This document shows, one piece after another, positions 11,999-22,440 of a stretch of 64,000 nt of DNA (positions are counted from its first letter, which is position 1; each line of letters begins with the position of its first letter). The notes under the pieces were generated by a model. The model was not told the origin of the DNA. It saw only the letters and a program-made list of their open reading frames with translations, and made no database searches. Source of the stretch: Monodelphis domestica (Eukaryota; Chordata; Mammalia; Didelphimorphia; Didelphidae). The translations under genes and the position numbers were made by a program. Location: NCBI RefSeq assembly GCF_027887165.1, contig NC_077235.1:6137378-6201377 (forward strand), read 5' to 3'.

Positions 11999-13444
11999 CA
12001 GTATGTAGATGCCCTGTAAGTCTTAAGGGAGTCCAAGTCTTTCCAAATATTGATATTTATTTCTCTTTTCAATAAGACTGCATACCTCTTGGGAGTAGGA
12101 AATATGTCTTGTATACCTTTGATGATCATGATGATAATAGATCTTTACACAGTGCTTTGATTGCATGGGATTTTTTTTTTGCATTATCTCCTTTGATCCC
12201 AAGAGCCTTGCGAGATTGGTGCTACAAATACTGTTATCCTCAGAAGTAAATTGAAGCTCAGAGAACTGATTTTCCCATCATTCTGCAGCTAGAAAGTAAC
12301 CGAGTTTGAGTCCTACTTCAAACACGTGTGACCAGATCCCAATATTATTTTGCTTCTCCAGCTGGGCAATGGGGAGAATAATCATATCTGTAGCACTAAC
12401 CTCACAGGGCTCTTGGGATCACATGAGATCACATCTGCAAAGAGTTCTGAAAACCTTAAATCAGTGTGTGCTTGGAGTAGGAGTAGGATTACACAATAAA
12501 TATAGGATGGGTTTCCTAAGAAGATTATGGTCTTGCTGGGAAGGGAAACCAGTGTCTATAGTGAGGGGGAGAAACAGGAACTGAAATTGGAGGCAATAAG
12601 ACCTGGGTTCAAGTTTTGCCTCTAACATGTGCTAGCTTTGTGACACCAGATAAGCCAGCTGACCTCTGGGTGTGCATGTCCCAGACAACTCTCTAAGACT
12701 ACAAGCTATAGATGAGCTGCTGATGTACATCAGTAGGGGGAGTTCCCCCCATGACTGAAATCCCAGGTCTAGGCCAAAGAACATCTGGAAGAAGAGTTTC
12801 TACAGGGAGTGCTGAGCACACGGGAGATGCCCAATGAACTCTTGTTGACTGATTTATTCCTACACCTAAATTGGTCTCAATGAAAGTGTTTACTTTTGCC
12901 CAGATGTTTTGGCATTGTGGAGACACAGCCTGGTCTTGGTTGAGCTGTCCCTTTGGTGAGAAGCTGCCAAAAGTAGTAGCCGACCCAGAATGCAATGTGC
13001 TGCCTGAAGAAGTTGTGGGTTTAGGATACTGATTTGTGGGAGATCCTGTTGATGATTCTTCCAAAGCCTGGATTAGCCACCTCACTTCTGAGCTCTCTTT
13101 TCTCCATCAGGCTGGTATGGTTCTCAGACAAATGACTTTTCTAGTTCTAAGAGAGTTCCGAAGCACCATTCTTACTTAGAATCTGTCTGCTAAGTCTTCA
13201 TTTTCACAGTGAAGGAAAAAGGGACTAGACAACTCTAGTGATTTCTCTACAGTCACCTGGGAAGTAGAGGAACTGGGATTTGAATTCAAATCTCAGGATC
13301 CCAATTCTGGCATAGCACCCCTCAGATTTGAGCTATTTTAACTGGGGCTAGATTCATGGCTGAGTTAGTAGATGGTATAGCAGAATCATTTAAATGTACA
13401 GAAATGTTTCATACTGTCTTATCACCCCATAACCATTTGGTGAG
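11999..13444. other. Unassigned sequence with MIR/L2/SINE relics
   Basis: About 12080-12120 resembles an L2 tail, 12130-12320 and 13190-13330 antisense MIR, and 12585-12680 a plus SINE fragment (GGCAATAAGACCTGGGTTCA). A minus-strand frame of 128 codons (12699-13085) has no recognisable domain and is not called. Confidence 0.4.
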
Positions 13445-13705
13445 GGCATAAGGGCAGTTGGGTGGCATGGTAGATAGAGCATGGGGCCCGGGGTCAGGAA
13501 ATCTCATCTTCCTGATTTCAAATTGGACTTCAGATTCTAACTAGCTGTGTAGCCCTGAGCAAGTCACTTACTCCTCTTTAACTGTTTCCTTATCTGTAAC
13601 ATGAGCTGGAGCAGGAAGTGGCAAATCACTCCAGTAGCTTTGCCAAGAAAACCCCAAATAGGGCCAGCCACCAAGAGTTGGGCATGACTGAAAAACAACT
13701 GATCA
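13445..13705 (+). repeat. MAR1-like CORE-SINE
   Basis: Full-length plus copy: GGGCAGTTGGGTGGCATGGT, CCTGAGCAAGTCACTTACTC, AACATGAGCTGGAGCAGGAA, TTTGCCAAGAAAACCCCAAA, ACTGAAAAACAACTGA. Confidence 0.85.
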
Positions 13706-15964
13706 AGAAGGTGGCTACAGTGAGCTTCACTTGTCCAGAAGACCCCTTGAAACAACCGAGTGGGCACCTTCTCCTCCACTTTGCCTCTGCAGATATTCAG
13801 TGGCCCACCAGAGGTAGAGGGGATTCTTTGGACATGATTTATAGCGGGCCTCAACAGTCCTCCCTACAGTGGATTTGTCTCCAGCTACACTTCCATCCAC
13901 AAAGCAAGTCAAATCAACCAGTCAATTTAGTTAAAGAATAAATTCAAGTCAAGACAGCCAAACGCCCAGTTTAACTGGAACTTGATTTATCTGTCTGGGC
14001 TGATGAATTTGTCTACTCGAAGAAGTAAAACAAATTTCTCTGGGTAGACACAGACTGAATTACCCATCAGCCTCAGCAAGGTTAGACATTACTTCCCATC
14101 AGAAATACAGGCTAATTGATTTCTTGGATAGCCTCTGGTATCTTCCCAATGAGGGAGAATTAGCTATCTAGAGAGGAATCTAAAGGAATGAGTCTCTAAC
14201 AGTAGACTTTAGATGCAGTAGGGCATACTAGCTGCACAATGCCAAGCTCGGGGTCAGGAAGACCTGACTCAGATCCTGTTTCTGACACCTACTGAGCAAC
14301 ACACAGAATGGCCAAGTTAGAAGGAGCTTTAGAGATCACTCATGGCATCCAGTGTAGATGGGAACAAGAGAGCCCTTGCCAGCAGACCTGATCCACCATC
14401 TTGAAGGTCTGCAGTGAAGGGGAATGCCCTAGCTCCCTAAGCAGCACATTCTGTCCTCTCTGTCATTGCTGGGAATTTGTCCCTTAAATCAAGGCCAATT
14501 TTCCTTGCTCACTGTACCTACTGCTGTAGTTCTCCCCTCTGGGACCCCAGCTTGCAAAGCACTTCATGTATACATGTGCGGATAAGCAAAGGGCCTCATT
14601 TGAGCTGTCACCCTGTATGCTGCCCATCCTCTGCATCATCTCTTTATCAATAAGCTTCCAGGAAATATTTCCAAAGTAAGCACTCTGTCAGGCACTGTGC
14701 TTGGAGTGAGCGATGCAAGTACTATGGATGCCATCTTTGTGATGACGTCAAGGGCTGAAGAGTAATTAATCCCTTCTATGTCCAGTGGGACAAACTCCTG
14801 GGGGAATGTCTAATTCCTCACAAGGGATTTCCATTCACCAGGATAAATATTCCCAGTGACTTCATTCACGCCTCTGATGTTGTGGTCTCTCTAGTCCTCT
14901 CACTTTCCTGGTGCAGGAATTAGAGGATTTGGATTTGGCAGAGACCTCGAAGATCATTCAGTCCAATCAGAGATCAGAGAAATATCAGAGCTGCAAGGGA
15001 GTTGAGAGATCAACTAGTCCACCGGCCTTATTTTACAGATGGGTAAACTAAGGCCTAGAGATGGGAAGATCTTGCCTAAGGCTACACAGATAGATCAAAG
15101 TGGAATCAGAATTTGGATCTGGATTCTTTGGCTGAGTGGCCATTCTCTTTTAGCAGGAGGTACAGGACAAATACTCCTCTGACCAGAGAATAGTCTAGCC
15201 CCCAAAGCAGCCACCTTGACCAGTGTAGGATACACACCCAGCTTCAAACAATTCCCTCAGTACAGACAGCAGAAGAGAAATGATACTGAGTACAGATGTC
15301 TGGAGAAAGCATCAACCCTCCCAGCCTAGGTGCTATAGGTTTTCCCAAGCCCTTGGCATCTCCTTTGGTCTGCATCATCCCTGGGTAGGAGCTAATGCAA
15401 GAATGATTGTGCCCATTTTACAGAAGAATGTGACAAAGTAGCTTCCTTGAAAGCTCCTGGAAGAGTAGTAGCAGGGGCAGGATTTGAAGCCATGTTCCTT
15501 GACTTCAAATTCTTGTCCTCCTTCTGTAGCATGTACAACAGGAAAAGCAGAAGAGGCCAGTGAGGTCTGGGCCACAATGTGGGGCTTACAGGTCACATGT
15601 CAATAAATCCTAACTAACTCGGCAATCTTGTGCATTTTATTCACTTCATTTAATAACAGGACTCTGAGAGGGGGTCAGCAGGCCCAGGGGGTGTCTGTCT
15701 GCCAACAAAAATGGTGAAGCAGCTCTGCCTCTTACCTACTTCACAGACTAAGGATCCAAGTTGAAAATCAATGCCAGGCACTCTGTAAAACTCGAACAGG
15801 ATAACCTAGAGGAGCCTCTCTACCAGCCTTAACGTCTCTATAAATGCCACCTTTCTGGGCCACTCTAGTTTTGTGATGGCATCAAGGGCTGGAGAGGAAT
15901 CCCTTGTACCTTCACTGTGACAAACTCCTTAGGAAAAAGGTATAAGGCCTTTGAAATATCCCCT
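13706..15964. other. Unassigned non-coding sequence
   Basis: About 14207-14300 is a short SINE fragment and about 14990-15130 an antisense MIR (TTTTACAGATGGGTAAACTA). The rest is unrecognised, with no convincing coding frame. Confidence 0.45.
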
Positions 15965-16165
15965 TTCGTTGTTGCTCAATCGTGCCTGACTTTGTGACCC
16001 CATTTGTGATTTTCTTGGCAAAGATACTGGGGTGGTTTGCCATTTCCTTCTCCAATGGATTAAGGTAGCATAAGGAAGTTATTCACCCAGGGTTACATAG
16101 CTAGTGAGTGTATGAGGTTAGATTTGATCTCAGGTCTTTCCACCTCCAGGCCCAATACCTGGCTG
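15965..16165 (-). repeat. MAR1-like CORE-SINE
   Basis: Antisense copy: GTGCCTGACTTTGTGACCCC, GATTTTCTTGGCAAAGATAC, TTTGCCATTTCCTTCTCCAA, then AGGGTTACATAGCTAGTGAG and TTGATCTCAGGTC. Confidence 0.85.
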
Positions 16166-19100
16166 CCTTCGAAATATCCTCTAATGCTCTCTAAAAATAT
16201 TTTTCGGATTCATTTCAGAATGCAGCTAGTGCTGGATGGGGACAAGTTATGAGAAACTACATTTTCAGGATGACTAAAAGGGCATTTGAAGCTATTGACG
16301 TTGATTTTGGCAATTGAGCAATTGCTTGCCTAGGTCTTGGCCATGGACATTTTCCCCCCATAAACATTTTCTGTGCCCTGATCCCATGTTTCTCTTGCCC
16401 TGGACTTCATGACCTCTTAGGGAATATAGGAGAAGATAGACGTCCAGGCTTCTAAGTATCTCCCTTCCTCTTTTCCTAAGCCTCATGGGAGAGCATAGCC
16501 AAGAGTGACCCAGGTTAAGAAGGGGAGTTGCTTGTGATCTGCATTGCTCCCTACCGGGTTCAGAGCACATCTCAATGCAATCCTGAAGAGTTAAAGGAGA
16601 GGCCCCTCTCCCATGGACTCTTTCTAATGCTCGCTCTCCACAGTCAGCATCAAACCTAGCCTGGGCCAGGTGAGTGATATTGGGACAAAAGCACAGGTCA
16701 AAGTGCCAAAACAGTATGGGTCAGTCTCCATCTTTTTGAAGTCTGCGAGCAGAAGTCCAGGTCAGTCACAGGCCCGCCTGGGTTTTCAGGAGGCCATTTT
16801 GATGGTAGGGGGAGTAATTGTTGCTGTGCTTGCTTTTATAACAGGGCAAGATTTGGACCCAGAAAATGGCGAAACTAGGTCAAAGCCACATCATTGGAAG
16901 TTTTAGGGTGAGGGTTCAAAGGGACAGTGGCGTTAACTGCTGTGTAGACCAGGACTGCCCCTCTCCTGCTAGCCCCAGCTCCAAGGCCCATCCTCAGAGA
17001 CAAATACTGCCTCAGGAGAGGAAGATAGGGGCAAGAGCCTAATAACTTGGTTGTGCTTTCCCAGGGTGCTCAGCATCTCTACTAAACAGCCCCAGATTGG
17101 CATTTTTGCTTCTCCAGGAAGCCCATTAGGCTGCTCTCTGGCTCTGGAAGAGTAAAATTAGGACTCTGGTCCTTGGAATTTAATAAAGTTTATTAGAATG
17201 ACTTGGATAGGTAAAAGATGAAGAGGAGATAGAAAGAGAGATTACGGGTTAGCCCTGCTTCTCACGAGGCAGGCCCAGTGGTACCCCCAGCAGCAGCTCC
17301 CTTCACAGGACACCAAAGACAGAGTGGGAGCACTTCCTCCTTCGGCCCTTTTCTCCTCTCTTTCCTGTCCTTCCAGTTCAGGGTCCGAGGTAGCCCATGC
17401 AGGTGAAGGGGCTGCAGGAAAGGGAAAGGAAAAATGTCCTTCCTACAGCTCACAGCTTAAAGTAGCACCTTCCTTCCACTTTGACCTGCCTCTCCACCCC
17501 AGAGCTGGGTGCTGACTGGGAGAAGCTCCACTGACTTCTGGGCTTCTCATTGCCATGCTTCATTCTAATCCTTACTTCTTCCTGGCAATTTTCCCTTCCC
17601 GTCCCCATTACCTCGAGGTTCTATAATGTATTATCCAATCTGTTTCACTTAAGTGACCCCAAATTCAACATCTATTCCTGTTATGTGCCAGGCAAAGAAA
17701 AGGCTGATGAAGAGAGCTCTGTCTGCAATACTCCTAGCTGCTGCCGCCATTGATTAAGCCTAGGTTGATGGGCCAAGACTTGGCTGCTTCCTCTCATCTG
17801 CTGGCCATTGATACAGCCCTGAGTGTCACGTGGCTTTCTTGTCATTTCAATTAACCTTGTCATTCCATTGGGGTGAAGGGGGCAATGGACTGTGATATTG
17901 AAGAGACCTTGTCTACTTAATTATTATTATCATCCTTTTTACAGCCAGGCTATTCTAGAGAGAGATTGATTTTGGAGGGGAGGATGAAGTCTAGATCTGG
18001 AGAGAGGCAGGTCATGAGAGAAGGACAGGGAGAGAGGAACCTTTGCGCCACATTTGACGCTGACAGCTTACGCACTGATGTGCTTGGGAAACCGTAGAGG
18101 ATTTTAGGAATTTTGCTGAGGATTCTTGTGTCTCCTAGATGCCTTCCAACTCGAAAACCTGGGTTTCCCAGTGTTCAGTGTAAAGGGATTGACTGATGGG
18201 TGATGAGGAATCTCAAACTTACCTCCCATCCCTGAGCCAAAAGAATTCCAAACTCCCCTGGAAAAAATTTGTCTTGGCTGGTTGAAGCAAGGAGTAGAGG
18301 GCAGTGGGCAGAGGAGCTCTTGTGTCCCTGTCTTGCCCTCCCTCCACCGCTTTCCTCAACCATGGAGCCTGCCTGACAGGAGCTTGACAACAGACACATA
18401 GGAGGTGTCCTCTGTCCCCACTGGGTGTGGCTCTTAAGGAACAAGAATGACCACAAACAAAAGTCTTCATTTCCTGCCCAATGAAGAAAGCCACTGAGCC
18501 ATTCAAAGTCCTTGGTTTACCTTTACCCAGGCTTTTCTGGCCCCTATGATGTAGTTACTTGAGCTGAGAACTCCTTCCAACTCAGGAAGTAGTTTTTGTA
18601 CTTACTGTGTGTCAGACATTGGGCTATGGCTTGGGGGCACAAAAAGAAGGGGGGCGGGGAGAACAAAGAAAAGGGACTGCCCCTAAGAAGTCAGCATTAT
18701 GAGTTCTCAGCTGCCCTGGCAAGGATCTGAGTGCCTCCCAGGTGACAGCTGACAAGCTCCATTCTGGGGATGCAAAGGCAAAGCTGGCCCAAAGCTGGGC
18801 CACCAGAGGACAGTTGGTCACAGAATCATTTCAGCCACTCTAAAGGGATGTGATTTTTGTGTCTAACCATCGTCCCCCCCCCAACACCAATTGCAGCCCT
18901 TCTGTGACCTCTTAGATGACTTGTTTGACTCTTTGTGACCCCACTTGGGGCTTTCTCTTTTTCTTTCTTTTGCCTATTTTCCTAGATAATTTTAAGGAGT
19001 TGCTGGTTCAAAGGAGGCAGATGGAGAGCTTTTGTCTCCTCCTCTGTGACCACAGCCTCCTGGGGAGGGGAGGTCCAGATGTGGGAATAATGTGCATGAA

Positions 19101-19930
19101 GCACTTGGTGTCCTTGAATGTGATTTCAAAATGCCCCTTCTAAAGGGCAAGTGTGGGAACAGTTGGTGGCTCCCTCAGTTTCCCCAGGCTCATCCCCTCT
19201 CTCCAGAATAGTGTGTACCCTCTGGTCCCCTAGTGTCTAAGCATAAAGGACTGGCAGAGAGCTGAGACTGACTCCCAGAGACAGGTTCAGCTGGCTCTCC
19301 CACCCTCACTCCTCCTGGGAAACAGCATCCTTGGGCAAAGGGATTACTTCCTCTGCCTTCCTCACTGTTGAGGGGCCCCACCCTGATGATCCATGTTCTA
19401 AAGGGAGTTGGGAGGTGTTAGCACTCTTTGAGCTAGATGCCATGCCTACCTCAGGCATTCCCTAGCTGTGTACCTGGGGGAAGTCACTTCAAAGTGCTTG
19501 ATGAATGTTTGTTGGCCAGTGTTATTCCTTACCTTCTGCCAGGGGGAGTCCTCCAGGCCCTCTGGCACTCACCTGGAGTCAAGGGGCCAGCTTGGGCTCC
19601 ATGGGCCACACGGTCAGTTCCACTCCCACCCCAGCCCTACCTGGACTCTCACCTCCAGCTGCCTCCACTGTCACCCACTGTCCTACCTTCACTTTCCCCT
19701 CCCCCCTTGTACCATCCCCCATGGCCCCATGAAACCTTTATTTTCTGGGATGTTTCACCCACTCCCACCCTCCAGGTCCCCCTATGGGGTCCCAAGACTA
19801 GTCAGGAGTACTAGAAGCCATCCTTAGTGCTCCTCCTGCTCAGGCCTGTCCTTGGGATGAATGTCTTGCAATGAGGATCAGGGCCAAGGCTGGGAATGGC
19901 ATTTCATTGCTAGTGAGGACCCCCCCCCAC
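16166..19930. other. Long repeat-poor, relatively GC-rich unassigned stretch
   Basis: About 3.8 kb in which I recognise almost no interspersed repeats, unlike the rest of the window. It precedes the DCAF7-like gene on its 3' side. No coding exon was found: the frames at 17324-17515, 18175-18506 and 19437-19827 overlap on several frames, are biased in composition, and match no family I know. It may hold UTR, regulatory or simply unique sequence. Confidence 0.4.
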
Positions 19931-19959
19931 TTCCTTTTGTAAATAAAAGTGCCTTCCAT

Positions 19960-19965
19960 TTTATT
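19960..19965 (-). terminator. Putative polyadenylation signal of the DCAF7-like gene
   Basis: TTTATT on the plus strand reads AATAAA on the minus strand, about 580 nt past the stop codon of the DCAF7-like frame. It is the first canonical signal noticed downstream. Its use is inferred only; a 6-base match is weak by itself. Confidence 0.35.
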
Positions 19966-20283
19966 TCAACTGAGCCCAGGAAAAGCTAAGGTGCTGCCAC
20001 TTGGCTTTCAGACTGGACAGCCCTCTTCAAAGAAGGGGCCAAGGGCCTGGCAGAGATTTAAAGCCAGGCCTAAAGCTGCCCCTCTCCCCCACCTCCAGCC
20101 CCTCCTGCCCCAACCACCCAGCAGGGGGCCTTACCAATGCCTGTTTGAACACAACAGCTGACCAAGAATTAGGGCCAAATTTGGTTTAATAGTAACTGAA
20201 GAAGAGAGAGGGAACAGCTGGTGGTGGCCCCTCTGGTCAAATCGGCATCCTTGCAGGAGGAGGAATCCAGCCCAAGAAAAAGT

Positions 20284-20486
20284 TCTTAACGGTGGTGGGG
20301 GCTCAGGAATGTTCTGGCAAAAGTCTTAATAATCAGAGCATCTTGGAAATTCTCTGGCAAAAGCAAAGTCTTAACAGTCTTAACTTCTTGGGGATTTTCT
20401 AGGAAGGGTTGATGAACTCTTAACTGATGAACCATATAAAGAGGGTCAATAATGCTGCAACAACTGGTCGCTTTTCCTTTCTTAAC
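20284..20486 (-). repeat. GTTAAGA motif cluster in the predicted 3'UTR
   Basis: The heptamer GTTAAGA (minus strand; TCTTAAC on plus) occurs exactly at 20284, 20369, 20378, 20418 and 20480, with a one-mismatch copy at 20324. The segment TCTGGCAAAAG also recurs (20313 and 20353). This looks like a decayed tandem repeat with a period of about 40-50 bp, or a clustered motif. Confidence 0.6.
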
Positions 20487-20542
20487 TTCTTCCAGTGTTT
20501 TGACTGGGGCCTGAGCAGAGCTCTCTGGGCCTGGCCAAGGCC

Positions 20543-21751
20543 TTAGACCCGGAGCAGTTCCAGAAAGTTTTTGTAGCAGATGGCAATCCAGTCAGGGTGA
20601 TTGGCGGAGGCCCACTGCACGTTGTTAATCTCCCCATTGGCGGTGTAGGTCAGAATGGGGTCCTCAGCAGCTGGGGGGTTCTGCTGAAAGTCCCAGATGA
20701 GAGCGCGGTGGTCGTCGGCAGCAGTGCAGATGTGGCCCGAAGAGTGAGGCGCCCAGGTAATCCCGTTGACGCAGGCTCCGTGGCGGTTGAGGTGGACCAC
20801 AGGCTGGCCAGGCATACGCAGGTCGAGAATGACTACCTCAGTGGAATTCATGGCTGCGGTGGCTACGTAGTTAAGGTCTTTTTTGTTCCAGGCAAGGCGC
20901 AGCAGTGGCAGGCGCTGGGGTTCCTCATACACCACGGTGTTGCGGTCCAGCTGGCGCAGGTCAAACATACGCAAGGAGCCATCAGCACCCACCGAAGCGA
21001 ACACATCTCGGCCCCCTCCGAAGGCAACGTCATAGACCTCTTTGTCATGGTTAACAATCTGCGACTTCCCATGCCCGGACACTCGGCCCACTATCTGGCG
21101 GGTCTCCAGGGCCCAGATGGTGCAAGTCGTGTCGCTGCTTGACGTGGCCAGAAGGGAGGGGTCTGTCTCGTTCCAATCAAAAGAGGTGAGGGGAGAGCAG
21201 AAGCGGGTATTCTTGTTGTGATTAAGGAGGCATTCGAGGCGGGGTTCCAAATCAGCGGCTGCCCCAACTGTGGAAGCAGCCTCGGCAACAGTGAAACCGC
21301 GCCCGCGACCGCGACCGCGCCCTCGGCCACGCCCGCGCCCTTGGAAAACACTGCCCCCTGCTGCCTGGGCGCCATGGATAGTTCCCCTCGCTCTACCCGT
21401 GGCAGGAAGCACCTCAGTGGCACTTGGGCAGCGCCACACCCGTAGGTAGTCGCCGCTAGTGGCTAGTAGGTCTGGACGAATACCCTGAGGGTCAGGGATC
21501 CACATAACCTTGGTAGCGGGATACGGGTGGTTCAGAGTGTGGCCACATATAAAGTCCCCGTGGGTGTCAACCCAGTCAGAGGCCAGGCTCACGAGTTGTA
21601 CCTTGTTACCGTATTCTTCCATAAAACTTCCCAGAGCCAAGCGGAAGGGCTGGTCGGCCCGTACGCTCCAATTCATGGCATACACAGTCCATGGGGCTTC
21701 ATACCTGTAGATCTTGCGGTACTGATAATCGGTTCGGGATACCTGGGCCAT
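20543..21751 (-). CDS. DCAF7-like: DCAF7-like WD40 retrogene with glycine/arginine-rich insertion
   Basis: Intact single-exon frame of 402 aa from an ATG in strong Kozak context (CACACCATGG). Its body is plainly DCAF7 (HAN11/WDR68), a WD40 adaptor of 342 residues that binds DYRK1/HIPK kinases and acts as a CUL4-DDB1 substrate receptor. Hallmarks include YRYEAPWTVYAMNWSVR (residues 15-31), PDLLATSGDYLRVWR (93-107), TSFDWNETDP (189-198), TCTIWAL (209-215), FASVGADGSLRMFDLR (251-266), VVILDLR (306-312), APHSSGHICTAADDH (334-348), ALIWDFQ (350-356) and a C-terminus ending LLRV. The DxR ends of two blades are kept. Between YLRVWR and RLECLL about 60 residues are inserted (roughly 108-170), including seven GR repeats (138-152). 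Two blades appear about three residues shorter than the parent. The lack of introns in a gene normally split into exons shows retroposition. No disabling change was seen. Binding functions are inferred from the family. Confidence 0.92.
   Translation of the reverse strand: MAQVSRTDYQYRKIYRYEAPWTVYAMNWSVRADQPFRLALGSFMEEYGNKVQLVSLASDWVDTHGDFICGHTLNHPYPATKVMWIPDPQGIRPDLLATSGDYLRVWRCPSATEVLPATGRARGTIHGAQAAGGSVFQGRGRGRGRGRGRGRGFTVAEAASTVGAAADLEPRLECLLNHNKNTRFCSPLTSFDWNETDPSLLATSSSDTTCTIWALETRQIVGRVSGHGKSQIVNHDKEVYDVAFGGGRDVFASVGADGSLRMFDLRQLDRNTVVYEEPQRLPLLRLAWNKKDLNYVATAAMNSTEVVILDLRMPGQPVVHLNRHGACVNGITWAPHSSGHICTAADDHRALIWDFQQNPPAAEDPILTYTANGEINNVQWASANHPDWIAICYKNFLELLRV
21295..21345 (-). other. 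GR-repeat (RGG-like) segment inside the DCAF7-like frame
   Basis: On the minus strand this GC-rich run encodes Q then seven GR dipeptides, G and F. Four different Gly/Arg codon combinations are used (GGG CGC, GGG CGT, GGC CGA, GGT CGC), so it is not a clean DNA microsatellite. Such GR tracts in other proteins bind RNA and are arginine-methylated; that role is only inferred here. Confidence 0.85.
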
Positions 21752-21841
21752 GGTGTGGCTCTGATCGTCTCCTTCGCTCTCCGGGGAACTTAGGTTTGAT
21801 CTTGCCCGTAAATCTGGGTCGGCGTCCAAGTTTGCCACAAC
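21752..21841 (-). other. Open in-frame leader of the DCAF7-like gene (5'UTR or N-terminal extension)
   Basis: Thirty codons upstream of the ATG are open and in frame, coding an acidic-looking peptide (LSSPESEGDDQ). No ATG lies in them; the frame is closed by TAG at 21844-21842. That TAG sits at the end of a pyrimidine-rich run (CATCTCTTGCCCTAG), a fair splice-acceptor match. In an mRNA spliced here the upstream stop would be removed, so the leader could be 5'UTR or coding from an upstream exon. I favour 5'UTR because of the strong Kozak ATG at 21751. Confidence 0.45.
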
Positions 21842-22060
21842 CTAGGGCAAGAGATGTGAGGATCTGAAGGGGACAGAATGCTGAGAAGGTGCCGGAAGCG
21901 GGTTCAAGGGTCACCGGGCACTTCCCCTGCCCCCACCCAGACAGTTATGACATAGGCTCATCCTATCACCTGCCAGCTGACAACTTCCCTTTTACACTAG
22001 AGGGACAGAAATGGGTGGAGTCATCTTAGAGTTCCGCTGCCTGATGGGGGGGGGGGGAGG
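21842..22060 (-). promoter_or_regulatory. Putative promoter of the DCAF7-like gene
   Basis: Immediately upstream lies GC-rich sequence with a perfect ETS/GABP-type core, CCGGAAG, at 21892-21898, and no obvious TATA box. A poly-G run and GGAGGAGGCGGGC follow at about 22045-22070. This fits a small CpG-type promoter, but it is a motif-level inference only. Confidence 0.3.
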
Positions 22061-22267
22061 AGGCGGGCAGGAGAATCCCTACTCTTTCTGCCTACCAAGC
22101 CACCATTCTTTTCCGTTTCTTAGCCTCGTGCCATGAGAACCTGGAAGCTACCTGACTGCTTGAGTTTGTCTCGATCTCTCTCCTTTCCTCTCTCTAGTAC
22201 ACAAAAGCCCCAAAGAAGTATCTGTGGAGATTAATAAATAACATTTGTGGCAAAAGGGCACCCTGGA
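22061..22267. other. Unassigned sequence
   Basis: Nothing recognised between the putative promoter and the next SINE. Confidence 0.4.
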
Positions 22268-22440
22268 ATGGCAGTTAGGTCACATGATGGGCAAAGCTGC
22301 CGCCCGGAAGTTGGGAGGACCTGGGTTCAATTTTAGCCCCAGATACTTACTAGTTCTGTGGCCAGTCGCTTAACCCCGTTTGCCGCCCTTCTGGCTCAGA
22401 ATTGATACTAAGACAGAAGGTTAAGAGTTTAAAGGAGAAA
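22268..22440 (+). repeat. Diverged WSINE1-like SINE
   Basis: GGCAGTTAGGTCACATGATG, GGGAGGACCTGGGTTCAATT, TTCTGTGGCCAGTCGCTTAA, GCTCAGAATTGATACTAAGA and GGTTAAGAGTTTAAAG give the whole element order. It is more diverged than the other copies. Confidence 0.75.

Noticed and set aside
12699..13085. 128-codon minus-strand frame
   Set aside because: No recognisable motif. Length is within chance expectation for a 64-kb window.
19437..19827. Three overlapping proline-rich plus-strand frames of 75-125 codons
   Set aside because: All three frames are open because of C-rich composition; no start context, splice signal or family similarity supports any of them.
20597..21142. 181-codon plus-strand frame opposite the DCAF7-like gene
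   Set aside because: It is the antisense of a GC-rich coding sequence and has no domain of its own.
21752..21838. A longer 431-residue form of the DCAF7-like protein starting at 21838
   Set aside because: The codon there is GTG, not ATG. In a vertebrate nuclear gene the first in-frame ATG with good Kozak context is at 21751.
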